DNA of 64,000 nt, taken from Caenibius tardaugens NBRC 16725 (GTDB lineage: Bacteria > Pseudomonadota > Alphaproteobacteria > Sphingomonadales > Sphingomonadaceae). The DNA is taken from positions 372,001-436,000 of the forward strand of contig NZ_CP034179.1 in the NCBI RefSeq assembly GCF_003860345.1, written 5' to 3'. Positions 8,154 through 18,535 of the stretch are shown piece after piece (positions within the stretch are counted from its first letter, which is position 1; every line of letters begins with the position of its first letter). The translations under genes and the position numbers were made by a program. The notes beneath the pieces were generated by a model that had not been told where the DNA came from, did no database searches, and saw only the letters and a program-made list of their open reading frames with translations.

Positions 8154-9065
8154 CTAGTCCGCATGGGCCTTTCGGGCAAGAGGATGCCGCTCATTCACCA
8201 AGGCGACAAGGCGTGCCGAATCGACGTGTGTATAGATCTGGGTGGTCGCAATATCGGCGTGGCCAAGCAGGGTCTGCAGCACCCGCAAGTCGGCCCCACC
8301 TTCCAGCAAGTGGGTGGCAAAGGCGTGCCGCAACACGTGTGGACTGACCTTTTCGGGCGCCAAGCCCGCGCGGATGGCCAGTTCCTTCAACATCTGGAAC
8401 AGGCGAATCCGGCTCAGATGCTTCCCGCGCGAGGGGAACAGGTACTTTCCGTCATCCGGGCGCAGGGCCAACCAGCGGTTCAGCGCCTGCACCGCCCTCT
8501 GGCTGACCGGCACCATCCGCGCCTGCCCGCCCTTGCCGGTAACCGTCAAAAACGGGGCATCGCGCGGCACCGCGGAAAGGGGGAGCGAAACCAGTTCGGT
8601 GGCACGCAGGCCCGATCCGTAAAGCAATTCGAGCAAGGCAAGCATGCGTATCGCTTCGGGCCGGTTGCCATCCGCTTCGGTTTCCGCCTGCACGAACAGG
8701 CTGTCGACCTCCGCATGGGTCAGGATACGTGGCAGGGGGCGGCGGGTAACGGCCCGTGGCAAGGCCGCCGAAGGATCGTCCACACGCCAGCGTTCGTCCA
8801 CCAGAAACCCGAAAAACTGGCGCAGGCACGAACTTTTCCGGGCAAGCGAGGATGGCGCCAGCCCGGACCAGGCCTTGCCCAGCCGTGCCAGCGATTCGCG
8901 ATCCACCGTGACCAGATCGCCCAGCACCTCTTCCGCCGCCTCCAGATCGCGGCGATAGGCGGCCAGCGTGTTCGCCGCCGCCCCACGCTCTGCCGCGAGC
9001 ATGGACAGAAAGCTGTCGACGGCCGCGCCGATCAGCCTAGCCCCGTGCGACGGCTTCGGCGGCAA
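8154..9065 (-). CDS. xerD: Tyrosine recombinase XerD
   Basis: Site-specific recombinase of 303 aa. It has an N-terminal SAM-like core-binding domain (about 12-95) and a C-terminal catalytic domain with the full set of residues: R154, K178, H243, R246, H269 and nucleophile Y278. With XerC it resolves chromosome dimers at dif. The first codon is TTG at 9065 and overlaps the end of the upstream gene by 29 nt; a slightly later start cannot be excluded. It sits between the Ala-rich exported protein gene and accA. No dif-like site or transposon ends are nearby, so it looks like the chromosomal XerD rather than a phage integrase. Confidence 0.9.
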   Translation of the reverse strand: MPPKPSHGARLIGAAVDSFLSMLAAERGAAANTLAAYRRDLEAAEEVLGDLVTVDRESLARLGKAWSGLAPSSLARKSSCLRQFFGFLVDERWRVDDPSAALPRAVTRRPLPRILTHAEVDSLFVQAETEADGNRPEAIRMLALLELLYGSGLRATELVSLPLSAVPRDAPFLTVTGKGGQARMVPVSQRAVQALNRWLALRPDDGKYLFPSRGKHLSRIRLFQMLKELAIRAGLAPEKVSPHVLRHAFATHLLEGGADLRVLQTLLGHADIATTQIYTHVDSARLVALVNERHPLARKAHAD

Positions 9066-10929
9066 TCATCCGCGCTTCAGCGGTCAGGCCCACACGATTG
9101 AGCGCCGAGACGATGTGATACAGGTGGCGCGCGGTCATCTTGTCCCAGCCATCGCCCTGCATCCCCAGCCCGGCCAGCAACGAAACCAGCGCGGGATTGT
9201 TCACTTCCGCCGCCTTGTCGATCATCCGGCTCCAGCGCGTGGGCCGTGTCAGATTGACGCCCAGATCATCGGCAAGGCTGTTCGCCGCGTTGAGGTCGAG
9301 GCGGCCAAGCCCGGCCAGACCGGCCACCAGAAAGCGCGATTTGCGCTGTCCTTCGCTCCCGTCATCGTCGATGAAACTGCTGACAGCGGAGGCGCTGACC
9401 TGCGAACTGCGCGCCGGTTGCGCCAGCACCAGCAAACCCCAGGCCGGGCTGCCTTCGGACACGACCGGCCCCCAGCGCATGGCATTGCGATCAAGCCCGG
9501 CAGCCAGCATCGAGGCCAGCAGCGGCGCGGCATCGTCGGCCAGATCCTCGCTCGCCGGCACGCGCGCGGCGGCAAAAGCGGTCAGCACAAGCCGCCCGTA
9601 ATCGGGCGTTTCGCCGACCCCCCAGATATCGCGCAAGGCGGCGATGCGGTTCTCCGGCGTATCCGCGACATAGGCATCGCGCAACCGCACGGCCCGCGTG
9701 GCGACATCGCCGGTCACTTCATCGTCGGCGAATATCTGCGAATAGAGATCAACCATCGCCGCCGATGACAGGATGCCCTCGCGGCCCGCGGTATCGGCCG
9801 CCTGTGCCCGCTGCGCCAGAGGCAGCATCGGCGCAATCGCGGCGCTGCGCTGGTAATAGGGCGCGGCATCGCGGGTGAGCTTTTCCGGTATGGTCAAGCC
9901 CAGCGCATTGGCCAGGGCAAACCGCCACGGGTTCAGTTCGGAAACCTTGTCCCATTCGATCGTCACCGCCCCGCGCCCGTCGTTGGCCGCCACGGCGAAC
10001 CGCTGCGCCAGAAGGACATCGATCTGTGGTGCGATGCCATCGCGCCGGGCCTTGTCCAATTCCCGCTTCGCGCTGCTCGCTTCCCCGCCGTAGGCATCGC
10101 AGATCGAACCGGCCAGACGCCATTCGGGGTCTTTGCGCGCGGCGCCGTGGATGCGTGTGATCGGGCAAATGCCGAGGATATCCGCCGTCCCGATATAGGC
10201 GTCGAACGCCGCGCCGATCAGCCCCGCATCATAGCGGGCGGTATCGACATCCTGCACCAGTGAACGCGCGATCACCGGTTCCCCGATCCGGTTCAGCAAG
10301 CCCGCGCGCAGGCCCGCGAATTCGACCGGGTCCATATCCGCAGGGGCGGCAAGGCGGCTGGCCAGTGCGCGCCGCAAGAGAATATGCCCCCAACGCGACA
10401 CCAGTGGCCCCTTGGTCCCCTTGATCGCCGCGCGCACGAGCGAGGCCGATTGCCCGGCCAGCGCCTGCGTCGGGAAACCGCCTTCGGCACGGTCAATCAC
10501 CCCCACTTGCGTCAGCGCACGTTGCGCGCCGGGGGGAATGTCGAATTTCGGCTTCAGCCCCAACAATTCGTCGATTTCATCGTTCGACATCGCGTCGATT
10601 TCTGCCAGCGACGGCAACTTGCCCGGCAGGGCAAGGGTGGATTCGCTCTGGCTGGGGACGATCGGCACGGGCTGAACAACCGGGCTCGACGCGGACGATG
10701 TCGCGCCCGCAGCCTGCGCCGGACGCGGTGCCGGGGTCCCTTGCGCGGATGAGGCGCTCGGCCGTGGGGCAGGTGTTGGCGTGGGCGTAGGCCGGGGTTC
10801 GTCAAAACCCGGCGGGAGAAGCGATTCGGGCGCATCCTGCGCCACCACCAGCGTCGACCAGATCAGGGCCGATCCCAGTGCCAGACCGGCACCTCCGGCC
10901 AGAAGGCCGCGCTTCGCATTCCAGATCAA
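9037..10929 (-). CDS. Large Ala-rich exported protein of unknown function
   Basis: Protein of 630 aa with no named family I recognise. The N-terminus has basic residues and a hydrophobic stretch (LLAGGAGLALGSALIWSTLV) ending in VAQ-DAP, a likely Sec signal. A Pro/Ser/Ala-rich linker follows to about residue 100, and the rest is a long Ala/Leu-rich region likely to form helical repeats. The start is TTG at 10929 with GGAGGG five bases upstream. Its TTG overlaps the TGA of the upstream 44-aa peptide (TTGA), so translation of the two is probably coupled. xerD and accA follow. It is probably periplasmic. Confidence 0.75.
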   Translation of the reverse strand: MIWNAKRGLLAGGAGLALGSALIWSTLVVAQDAPESLLPPGFDEPRPTPTPTPAPRPSASSAQGTPAPRPAQAAGATSSASSPVVQPVPIVPSQSESTLALPGKLPSLAEIDAMSNDEIDELLGLKPKFDIPPGAQRALTQVGVIDRAEGGFPTQALAGQSASLVRAAIKGTKGPLVSRWGHILLRRALASRLAAPADMDPVEFAGLRAGLLNRIGEPVIARSLVQDVDTARYDAGLIGAAFDAYIGTADILGICPITRIHGAARKDPEWRLAGSICDAYGGEASSAKRELDKARRDGIAPQIDVLLAQRFAVAANDGRGAVTIEWDKVSELNPWRFALANALGLTIPEKLTRDAAPYYQRSAAIAPMLPLAQRAQAADTAGREGILSSAAMVDLYSQIFADDEVTGDVATRAVRLRDAYVADTPENRIAALRDIWGVGETPDYGRLVLTAFAAARVPASEDLADDAAPLLASMLAAGLDRNAMRWGPVVSEGSPAWGLLVLAQPARSSQVSASAVSSFIDDDGSEGQRKSRFLVAGLAGLGRLDLNAANSLADDLGVNLTRPTRWSRMIDKAAEVNNPALVSLLAGLGMQGDGWDKMTARHLYHIVSALNRVGLTAEARMIAAEAVARG

Positions 10930-11060
10930 GAATTCCCTCCCGGAACCGCTACAGGCTGGCTGATCTCGTGCAGGGGCTCTTCCCCGCCATCGACCCATGC
11001 ATAGACGAATATCAGAGCAACGAATGCCGCCAATACCAACCAAAATCGTTTGCCGGCCAT
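10926..11060 (-). CDS. 44-aa single-pass membrane peptide
   Basis: Short gene coding for MAGKRFW, one hydrophobic helix (LVLAAFVALIFVYAWV) and a polar acidic tail. Its stop overlaps the TTG start of the large exported protein in the sequence TTGA, which argues that it is real and coupled. The ATG at 11060 is used here. A TTG two codons upstream (11066) has better spacing from an AGGGA sequence. It is divergent from aroK. Function is unknown. Confidence 0.6.
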   Translation of the reverse strand: MAGKRFWLVLAAFVALIFVYAWVDGGEEPLHEISQPVAVPGGNS

Positions 11061-11141
11061 TGCCAAACCATTCCCTGCAAAATCAACTTCCGCGCGTGCG
11101 CGCTTGCGCTGCCGGTTAGCCCATCTATAGGCAGGGCGGCA

Positions 11142-11711
11142 ATGACTGTCGATGAGCCACCCCTCTCTCAAGCCGAGATTACGGCAATTGCGGCACGGAT
11201 CGACCGACCTATCGTGCTGGTTGGGCTCATGGGCGTCGGCAAATCCTCGGTCGGGCGGCGGCTGGCCACGCTCCTCAACCTGCCTTTCACCGATGCTGAC
11301 GATGCCATCGAAGAAGCCGCGCAGATGACGATCAGCGAAATTTTCGCCGCGCATGGCGAACAGGATTTCCGCGACGGGGAACGGCGCGTGATCGCCCGCC
11401 TGATGGAAGAAGATCGCGGGGTCATCGCCACGGGCGGTGGCGCTTTCGTCAATGACGAGACGCGCGCCCTGATCCTCGACAAGGGGATCGCGGTCTGGCT
11501 CGATGCCGATCTCGATACCCTGGTCGAACGCGTCGGCCGCAAGGATAACCGCCCGCTGCTGCGCGATGGCAACCCGCGCGATATTCTGGCCCGGTTGAAA
11601 GCGGATCGCGAACCCGCCTACGCGCAGGCCCCAATCCACGTGATCAGCGTCCCCGGCCCGCATCAACGCACGATAAACGCCCTTCTGAAAGCGATTGACA
11701 CATGGCTGTGA
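11142..11711 (+). CDS. aroK: Shikimate kinase
   Basis: Protein of 189 aa. It phosphorylates shikimate at the 3-position using ATP in the pathway to chorismate. A Walker A loop G28-LMGVGK-S35, the shikimate-binding Asp in FTDADD (51-54), GGGAF (98-102) and the lid segment DNRPLL with R137 are all present. The ATG at 11142 follows AGGG. The last 10 nt overlap the start of aroB, the usual aroKB pairing. Confidence 0.96.
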   Translation: MTVDEPPLSQAEITAIAARIDRPIVLVGLMGVGKSSVGRRLATLLNLPFTDADDAIEEAAQMTISEIFAAHGEQDFRDGERRVIARLMEEDRGVIATGGGAFVNDETRALILDKGIAVWLDADLDTLVERVGRKDNRPLLRDGNPRDILARLKADREPAYAQAPIHVISVPGPHQRTINALLKAIDTWL

Positions 11712-12808
11712 TTCCCGTCGAACTGGCCAACCGGCCGTACGAAGTCCACGTCGGGGCCGGGTTGCTGGCCGATGTTCCCACCCTGTGCCGGGGGCGGCTG
11801 CGCAAACGCGGCGTGCCGATCATCACCGATGCCAATGTCCACGCCGCGTGGGGCAATCTGCTCGACACCGTGTTGCGCGAAGCCGGGCATGAACCACACT
11901 GGCGCATTCTTCCGGCGGGTGAAGCCACCAAGAGCTGGGACCAGTTGGCCGCCACGGTCAACTGGCTGCTGGAACTGGAAGTCGAACGCGGGGACCATAT
12001 TCTGGCGCTGGGCGGCGGGGTGATCGGTGATCTCACCGGATTTGCGGCATCGATCGTCAAACGCGGATGCCATTTCATCCAGTTGCCCACCACCCTGCTG
12101 GCGCAGGTCGATTCGTCCGTGGGCGGGAAAACCGCCATCAACACCCCGGCGGGCAAGAATCTGGTCGGTGCCTTCCACCAGCCATCGCTGGTCCTTGCCG
12201 ATCTTGCCGCGCTGGAAACACTGCCCCCGCGCGAACTGCGCGCCGGCTATGCCGAAGTGGTGAAATACGGCCTGATCAGCGACCCGCTGTTTTTCACCTG
12301 GTGTGAAGAAAACGGCGATGCCCTGCTGGCGGGCAATGCCGCCATGCGCGAATATGCCGTGGCGCACAGCGTGAAGGCCAAGGCACGGATCGTGGCCGAG
12401 GATGAACGCGAAACCACCGGCACGCGCGCCTTGCTCAATCTCGGGCATACATTCGGCCACGCGCTCGAAGCCGAAACCGGCTTTTCCGACCGCCTGTTGC
12501 ATGGTGAAGGCGTGGCGCTGGGCATGGCCCTTGCCGCGCGTTATTCGGCACGGATCGGCCTGATGGGCGCGGGTGAGGCCCAGCGGGTCGAACATGTGAT
12601 CGCCGCCAGCGGCCTTCCTGCACGGCTATCGGCACTCGGTCTCGACTGCGACGGCCGGACTCTGGCCAACCATATGCTGCACGACAAGAAGATGGATGCG
12701 GGCACCCTGCCCTTCGTGCTGATGAAAGGCATCGGCCAGGCGTTCCTCGCCCGCGATGTCGCGCTGGATGATGTGGCGGCGTTTCTCGACGGGGAACTGG
12801 CACGCTGA
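11702..12808 (+). CDS. aroB: 3-dehydroquinate synthase
   Basis: Protein of 368 aa. It converts DAHP to 3-dehydroquinate, the second shikimate pathway step, using NAD and a divalent metal. The NAD-binding GGGVIGD (104-110) and the block LAQVDSSVGGKT (133-144) are clear, with later GHTFGHALE metal-ligand histidines. The ATG lies inside the end of aroK in a different frame (10-nt overlap), so the two are translationally coupled. A GC-rich palindrome (12808-12824) follows at the convergence with csaA. Confidence 0.97.
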   Translation: MAVIPVELANRPYEVHVGAGLLADVPTLCRGRLRKRGVPIITDANVHAAWGNLLDTVLREAGHEPHWRILPAGEATKSWDQLAATVNWLLELEVERGDHILALGGGVIGDLTGFAASIVKRGCHFIQLPTTLLAQVDSSVGGKTAINTPAGKNLVGAFHQPSLVLADLAALETLPPRELRAGYAEVVKYGLISDPLFFTWCEENGDALLAGNAAMREYAVAHSVKAKARIVAEDERETTGTRALLNLGHTFGHALEAETGFSDRLLHGEGVALGMALAARYSARIGLMGAGEAQRVEHVIAASGLPARLSALGLDCDGRTLANHMLHDKKMDAGTLPFVLMKGIGQAFLARDVALDDVAAFLDGELAR

Positions 12809-12841
12809 CCGCCGCGGCGGCGGTTCAGCCGGTGCCGTGCG

Positions 12842-13213
12842 TCAGAACAGGCGAGCGCCGTTCGGCACGGGTTTATCGGGTGAAAACAGCACCACCCGGT
12901 CCTGTTCATCGGCAAAGCCAATCGTCAGCACTTCGGAAATGGCCTTGCCGATCTGACGCGGCGGGAAATTGACCACGGCGGCAACCTGCCGCCCGATCAA
13001 TTCCCCCGGCGTGTAGAGCGCGGCAATCTGCGCGCAGCTCTTCTTCACCCCGATGGCAGACCCGAAATCGATCCTGAGCTTCAGGCTCGGCTTGCGGGCC
13101 TCGGGGAAATCCTCCGCCTCCACGATGGTGCCGATGCGGATGTCGACCTTGAGGAAATCCTCGAAGGTAATCGCATCTGCAATCGGCGCATCGGGAGAAT
13201 GGAGGAGGTGCAT
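12842..13213 (-). CDS. csaA: CsaA-type tRNA-binding domain protein
   Basis: Protein of 123 aa made of one OB-fold tRNA-binding domain (FLKVDIRIGTIVEAEDFPEA, LKLRIDFG, and the typical GLP-like NFPPRQIG region). CsaA proteins have been described as export-related chaperones and also bind tRNA; the true role is unsettled. Its ATG shares one base with the TAA of pccA (TAATG), so it is the last gene of the propionyl-CoA operon. There is no obvious metabolic link. Confidence 0.85.
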   Translation of the reverse strand: MHLLHSPDAPIADAITFEDFLKVDIRIGTIVEAEDFPEARKPSLKLRIDFGSAIGVKKSCAQIAALYTPGELIGRQVAAVVNFPPRQIGKAISEVLTIGFADEQDRVVLFSPDKPVPNGARLF

Positions 13214-15234
13214 TATTCCAGTTCGAGGATGATCGCATCCACGGCCAGGCTATCGCCCGCCTTGGCGTTCACAGCCTTGACCACGCCCGCCTTTTCGGCG
13301 CGCAGGATGTTTTCCATCTTCATCGCCTCGATCACGGCCAGCGGCTGGCCGATTTCGACCTTGTCGCCTTCGGCCACGTCCAGACGGACCAGCAGGCCGG
13401 GCATCGGGCAGATGAGGAAGCGCGAAAGATCCGGCGGGATCTTTTCGATCATGTGATGCGCATGCTGGGCAATGCGCGCAGGCAGCACGCGCACATCATG
13501 GATCGCACCGCGCGTGGTCAGACGGAAGCCCATACGCTTCATCTCGACCTTCACGGCCAGTTCTTCCGCACCGATTTCCGCCAGAACAATCGGTTCGCCC
13601 GGGGTGTAGGTCATCGACAGATCGACATCCACGCCGTCGACCGTGATGGCATCGGCATCGATCACCACATCGTGCAGCACATCGCCGATCTTCACCTGCC
13701 ATTCGCCCGGAGGGTCGAGCGGGCCATCGAGCTGGTTATCGATCTGACGCGCGCGATCCGCCAGCGCCGTGGCAAGGAACGCGGCAATCGCCGAGACATT
13801 GCGCAGAAGTTCGGGCGAAGCCGCCGCACCATGGAACCCTTCGGGATATTCCTCGGCAATGAAGCCAGTGGTCAGTTCCCCCGAACGGAAACGCGGGTGC
13901 TGCATGATCGCCGAAACGAAATCGATATTGTGGCCCAGACCTTCGATGCGGAACTGGTCCAGCGCCTTGATCTGCTTGTCGGCCGCTTCGTCGCGCGTCT
14001 TGCCCCAGGTGATCAGCTTGGCGATCATCGGGTCGTAGAACATCGACACTTCGCCGCCTTCGTAGACGCCATCGTCCACGCGCACGCCATCCACGCCGCG
14101 ACGGCCGTTTTCGGCGCCATCGTCCGTCCAGCCATCGACCGGCGGCTGATAACGGATCAGGCGGCCCGTCGACGGCAGGAAGCCGCGATAGGGATCTTCG
14201 GCATAGACGCGGTTTTCAATCGACCAGCCATCGATTTTCACGTCGGACTGCTTGATCTGCAGTTCTTCCCCCGCAGCCACGCGGATCATCTGTTCGACAA
14301 GGTCGACACCGGTGATCGCTTCGGTGACGGGGTGTTCCACCTGCAGGCGGGTGTTCATTTCGAGGAAGTAGAAGCTTTCCCCGGTCTTGTCCGCGCCTGA
14401 AACGATCAGTTCGACCGTGCCCGCGCTGTGATAGTTCACGGCCTGCGCCAGCGCGACGCACTGTTCGCCCATGGCCTTGCGCATTGCGGGGGTCACGAAC
14501 GGCGACGGTGCTTCTTCCACCACCTTCTGGTGGCGGCGCTGGATCGAACATTCACGTTCGTTGAGGTAGATCACGTTACCGTGCTTGTCGCCCAGCACCT
14601 GAATTTCGATGTGGCGCGGATCTTCGATGAACTTTTCGATGAAAACACGGTCATCGCCGAACGAGTTCAGGCCTTCGCGCTTCACGCTTTCGAAGCCTTC
14701 GCGCACGTCCTTCTCGTTATAGGCAAGGCGCATGCCCTTGCCACCACCGCCAGCCGACGCCTTCATCATCACCGGGTAGCCGATTTCGTCCGAGATGCGC
14801 ACGGCGTGTTCGGTATCGTCGATTTCACCGACGAAGCCGGGCACGACATTCACGCCCGATTGCATCGCCAGCTTCTTGGATTCGATCTTGTCGCCCATGG
14901 CGGCGATCGCGTTCACCGGCGGGCCGACGAAAGCGATGCCTTCCTTTTCGAGCGCTTCGACAAAGCTGGCGCGTTCGGACAGGAAGCCATAACCGGGATG
15001 CACCGCATCGGCGCCGGTCTGCTTGCAGGCAGCGATGATCTTGTCGGCGATCAGATAGGATTCCGCCGCGGGCGACGGACCGATGTGCACGGCTTCGTCA
15101 GCCATCTGCACGAACGGAGCACGGGCATCGGCATCCGAATAGACGGCAACCGTCTGGATACCCATACGGCGTGCGGTCTTGATCACGCGGCAAGCGATTT
15201 CGCCACGGTTGGCGATGAGGATCTTCTTGAACAT
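13213..15234 (-). CDS. pccA: Propionyl-CoA carboxylase alpha subunit (biotin carboxylase + BCCP)
   Basis: Protein of 673 aa. The N-terminal biotin carboxylase/ATP-grasp region starts MFKKILIANRGE and contains GGGGKGMR and the EMNTRLQVEHPVTE active-site block. A linking BT domain follows, then a C-terminal biotinyl domain with EAMKMEN, where K639 carries biotin. The family includes acetyl-, propionyl- and methylcrotonyl-CoA carboxylases. The nearby pccB, epimerase and mutase make propionyl-CoA the likely substrate. AGGACACCG precedes the ATG. A 74-nt gap separates it from bioB, which could hold an internal promoter. Confidence 0.93.
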   Translation of the reverse strand: MFKKILIANRGEIACRVIKTARRMGIQTVAVYSDADARAPFVQMADEAVHIGPSPAAESYLIADKIIAACKQTGADAVHPGYGFLSERASFVEALEKEGIAFVGPPVNAIAAMGDKIESKKLAMQSGVNVVPGFVGEIDDTEHAVRISDEIGYPVMMKASAGGGGKGMRLAYNEKDVREGFESVKREGLNSFGDDRVFIEKFIEDPRHIEIQVLGDKHGNVIYLNERECSIQRRHQKVVEEAPSPFVTPAMRKAMGEQCVALAQAVNYHSAGTVELIVSGADKTGESFYFLEMNTRLQVEHPVTEAITGVDLVEQMIRVAAGEELQIKQSDVKIDGWSIENRVYAEDPYRGFLPSTGRLIRYQPPVDGWTDDGAENGRRGVDGVRVDDGVYEGGEVSMFYDPMIAKLITWGKTRDEAADKQIKALDQFRIEGLGHNIDFVSAIMQHPRFRSGELTTGFIAEEYPEGFHGAAASPELLRNVSAIAAFLATALADRARQIDNQLDGPLDPPGEWQVKIGDVLHDVVIDADAITVDGVDVDLSMTYTPGEPIVLAEIGAEELAVKVEMKRMGFRLTTRGAIHDVRVLPARIAQHAHHMIEKIPPDLSRFLICPMPGLLVRLDVAEGDKVEIGQPLAVIEAMKMENILRAEKAGVVKAVNAKAGDSLAVDAIILELE

Positions 15235-15308
15235 CGGTGTCCTACTATTCGACCTGAAAAGGAATGTGTTGCGTGCTGCTCACGAGGAGCGGTGAGAAAA
15301 ATCAGGGG

Positions 15309-16346
15309 TTATTCGGCGGCTTCCAGCTTGGCGCAGCCACGCGGCATACGCGCGGCTTCTGCTTCGGCCTGAGTCTGCGTGATCGCCATCGGCGTGATGC
15401 CCAGACGGGCGAACATCGCCGCGTCATTGTCATCCCCGGCATTGGGTGCCGTCAGCAATTTGTCGCCGGTGAAAATCGAATTGGCGCCCGCCATGAAGCA
15501 CAGCGCCTGCGTCGATTCCGACATCGATTCCCGGCCTGCCGACAGGCGCACCATCGATTCCGGCATGGTGATGCGGGCCACCGCCACCGTGCGGACAAAT
15601 TCGATATCGTCGATCTTTGCCAGCGGCGTATCGGCCAGCATGTCGCCCAGCACCGTGCCCTTCACCGGCACCAGCGCGTTCACCGGAACACTGCCGGGAT
15701 GGCTGGGCAGCGTGGCCAGCGTGTGGATGAAACCAACGCGGTCGGCCCGGGTTTCGCCCATGCCGACAATCCCGCCCGAACAGACATTGATCCCCGCGCC
15801 GCGCACGTGTTCCAGCGTATCCAGCCGGTCTTCCATCGTGCGGGTGGTGATCACGTCGCCATAGCGTTCGGGCGAGGTATCGATGTTGTGATTGTAGTAA
15901 TCGAGGCCCGCATTGGCCAGCATGTCGGCCTGTGCGGTGGTGAGCATGCCCAGTGTCATGCAGGTTTCCATCCCCATGGCGCGCACGCCCTGCACCATTT
16001 CGATAATGGCCGGCATGTCGCGGTCCTTGGGGTTGCGCCATGCCGCACCCATGCAGAAACGGGTCGACCCGGCATCGCGGGCCTGTGCCGCACGCTGGAG
16101 CACTTCCTGCACTTCCAGCAGCTTGGTCGCCTTGACGCCGCTGTCGGCCTTGACCGACTGGCTGCAATATCCGCAATCTTCCTGGCACCCGCCGGTCTTG
16201 ATCGAGAGCAGCGTGGAAAGCTGCACTTCGTTGTGCGGGTGGTTGGCGCGATGGACTTCGGCCGCGCGGAAGACCAGCTCCATGAAGGGCAGGTCAAACA
16301 GCGCCGCGATTTCCTCGCGGGTCCAGTCGGTGCGGACTTCGCTCAC
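15309..16346 (-). CDS. bioB: Biotin synthase
   Basis: Radical SAM enzyme of 345 aa that inserts sulfur into dethiobiotin. The cluster-binding C54-x3-C58-x2-C61 lies in [11 protein letters not shown], with later conserved [12 protein letters not shown] and the R-containing strand near RVGFIHTL. The start is GTG at 16346 and overlaps the mutase stop as GTGA. No bioA, bioD or bioF is present. Its place between two genes of the propionyl-CoA pathway suggests that cofactor supply is tuned to the biotin-dependent carboxylase. Confidence 0.96.
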   Translation of the reverse strand: MSEVRTDWTREEIAALFDLPFMELVFRAAEVHRANHPHNEVQLSTLLSIKTGGCQEDCGYCSQSVKADSGVKATKLLEVQEVLQRAAQARDAGSTRFCMGAAWRNPKDRDMPAIIEMVQGVRAMGMETCMTLGMLTTAQADMLANAGLDYYNHNIDTSPERYGDVITTRTMEDRLDTLEHVRGAGINVCSGGIVGMGETRADRVGFIHTLATLPSHPGSVPVNALVPVKGTVLGDMLADTPLAKIDDIEFVRTVAVARITMPESMVRLSAGRESMSESTQALCFMAGANSIFTGDKLLTAPNAGDDNDAAMFARLGITPMAITQTQAEAEAARMPRGCAKLEAAE

Positions 16347-18517
16347 TCAGCGGCCTCCTTCACTTCTTCGCCAGCCGGCGGCATGTTGTGGCCCAGAAGG
16401 CGCAGCACATCGGCGGCGCATTCGACCACGTTGGAACCCGGGCCATAAATGCCCTGCACCCCGGCATCGCGCAAATAGTCATAGTCCTGCGGCGGGATCA
16501 CGCCCCCGGCGATAACTTTGACATCGTTGCGACCGGCTTCGCGCAAACGGTTGATCAGTTCGGGGATCAGCGTCTTGTGGCCTGCGGCGAGCGACGAAGC
16601 GCCAACCACGTCCACCCCGCTGTCGAGCGCCAGCACCACGGTTTCTTCCGGGGTCTGGAACAGCGGACCCGACACCACGTCAAAGCCCATATCGCCAAAT
16701 GCCGAAGCAATCACATTGGCGCCGCGATCGTGGCCATCCTGCCCCATCTTGGCAACCAGCAGCTTCGGCTTGCGGCCAAGGCGGCGTTCGACGGCCTTCA
16801 CCCCTGCGATGACCTGCGCCCAGCGGCTATCGTCCTTGTAAGGCGCGGCATAGACGCCCTTCACCGGGGTCGGCTGCGTGCCGTAACGGTCGAAGCTTTC
16901 TTCCATCGCCAGACTGATTTCGCCCAGCGTCGCACGGGCGCGGGCGCATTCCACGGCATGAGCCAGCAGATTGGTTTCGATCGACTGGGGCGCGGCGGCG
17001 GCAACGCGCAGCGCATCCAGCGCGGCCTGACACTTCGCCTCGTCACGGTCGGCCTTCATCTTGTTGATGCGGGCGATCTGCGCTTCACGGACCTTGGTGT
17101 TGTCGACCTCAAGCGTTTCGAGCAGGTCTTCGTTGGCGAGGCGGTACTTGTTCACCCCGACAATCACATCGTCGCCACGGTCCACCCGCGCCTGACGGGC
17201 GGCGGCGGCGGTTTCGATCATCGCCTTGGGCCAGCCAGCGCCGACGGCCTTGGCCATGCCGCCCTCGGCTTTGACGCGATCGATGATTTCCTGCGCCGCA
17301 TCGACCAGCTGCTGCGTCAGCGCTTCGATGTAGTAGGAACCGCCAAGCGGATCGACCACCTTGGTCATCCCGGTTTCTTCCTGGATGACAATCTGGGTGT
17401 TGCGGGCGATGCGTGCCGAAAAATCGGTCGGCAGGGCGATCGCTTCGTCCAGCGCATTGGTGTGCAGCGACTGGGTGCCGCCCAGCATCGCGGCCATGGC
17501 TTCGATCGTGGTGCGGATGACGTTGTTGTACGGGTCCTGTTCCGTCAGCGACACGCCCGATGTCTGACAGTGCGTGCGCAGCATCTTCGAACGTTCGTCC
17601 TTGGCGCCAAGTTCGGTCATCGCCCGGTGCCACAGCACGCGCGCGGCGCGCAGCTTGGCCACTTCCATGAAGAAGTTCATGCCGATGGCGAAGAAGAAGC
17701 TCAGGCGACCGGCAAACTTGTCGATATCGAGACCCGAGGCCACGCCATATTTCACATATTCAATGCCGTCAGCGATGGTGAAGGCCAGTTCCTGCACCTG
17801 CGTCGCCCCGGCTTCCTGCATGTGGTAGCCGGAAATCGAGATCGAGTTGAACTTGGGCATTTCACGGCTGGTATAGCCGAAGATGTCCGAGATGATCCGC
17901 ATGCTCGGCTCGGGCGGGTAGATATAGGTGTTGCGGACCATGAACTCCTTGAGAATGTCGTTCTGGATGGTCCCGTCGAGCAGCTTGCGCTCCACGCCCT
18001 GTTCCTCGCCCGCCACGATGAAGAACGCGAGGATCGGGATCACCGCGCCGTTCATGGTCATCGAAACCGACATCTGGTCGAGCGGGATGCCGTCGAACAG
18101 GATCTTCATGTCCTCGACACTGTCGATCGCCACGCCGGCCTTGCCGACATCGCCTACCACGCGCGGGTGATCCGAGTCATAGCCACGGTGCGTCGCAAGG
18201 TCGAACGCGACTGACAGGCCCTTCTGGCCCGCCGCAAGGTTCCGGCGATAGAACGCGTTCGATTCTTCCGCGGTGGAAAAGCCCGCGTACTGGCGGATGG
18301 TCCAGGGGCGGCCCGCATACATCGAACCACGCACGCCGCGCGTAAACGGTGCGAAACCGGGCAGCCCCGGATCAACCGTGACATCTTCGGCGGTGTAGAG
18401 CGGCTTGACCGCGATCCCTTCCGGGGTCTGCCAGGTCAGGTCCTTGCCCTTCACTTCCTTGTCGGCAAGGGCTTTCCAGCTTTCGAGATCGGGGCCAGCG
18501 TTGTTGGTATCGGTCAT
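16343..18517 (-). CDS. scpA: Methylmalonyl-CoA mutase
   Basis: Protein of 724 aa, the single-chain, fully active type. It isomerises (R)-methylmalonyl-CoA to succinyl-CoA with adenosylcobalamin. A TIM-barrel substrate domain (about 40-500, with [13 protein letters not shown]) is followed by a cobalamin domain (about 585-715) with the base-off motif D594-x-H596-x-x-G599 in [18 protein letters not shown] precedes the ATG. It is the fourth gene in the operon, 18 nt after the enoyl-CoA hydratase homologue and coupled to bioB. The meaB/argK chaperone gene is not in the window. Confidence 0.97.
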   Translation of the reverse strand: MTDTNNAGPDLESWKALADKEVKGKDLTWQTPEGIAVKPLYTAEDVTVDPGLPGFAPFTRGVRGSMYAGRPWTIRQYAGFSTAEESNAFYRRNLAAGQKGLSVAFDLATHRGYDSDHPRVVGDVGKAGVAIDSVEDMKILFDGIPLDQMSVSMTMNGAVIPILAFFIVAGEEQGVERKLLDGTIQNDILKEFMVRNTYIYPPEPSMRIISDIFGYTSREMPKFNSISISGYHMQEAGATQVQELAFTIADGIEYVKYGVASGLDIDKFAGRLSFFFAIGMNFFMEVAKLRAARVLWHRAMTELGAKDERSKMLRTHCQTSGVSLTEQDPYNNVIRTTIEAMAAMLGGTQSLHTNALDEAIALPTDFSARIARNTQIVIQEETGMTKVVDPLGGSYYIEALTQQLVDAAQEIIDRVKAEGGMAKAVGAGWPKAMIETAAAARQARVDRGDDVIVGVNKYRLANEDLLETLEVDNTKVREAQIARINKMKADRDEAKCQAALDALRVAAAAPQSIETNLLAHAVECARARATLGEISLAMEESFDRYGTQPTPVKGVYAAPYKDDSRWAQVIAGVKAVERRLGRKPKLLVAKMGQDGHDRGANVIASAFGDMGFDVVSGPLFQTPEETVVLALDSGVDVVGASSLAAGHKTLIPELINRLREAGRNDVKVIAGGVIPPQDYDYLRDAGVQGIYGPGSNVVECAADVLRLLGHNMPPAGEEVKEAAE

Positions 18518-18535
18518 GAATATCCTCGCGCCGCC

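Noticed and set aside
8154-9065. Phage or transposon integrase at xerD
   Set aside because: The full XerD residue set and co-transcription with accA fit the chromosomal recombinase. No attachment repeats or cargo genes are present.
16388-18214. Long open frame (608 codons) on the + strand opposite the mutase gene
   Set aside because: It is antisense to methylmalonyl-CoA mutase, is His/Arg/Asp-rich, and shows no family signature. It is a by-product of the GC-rich codon use on the other strand.
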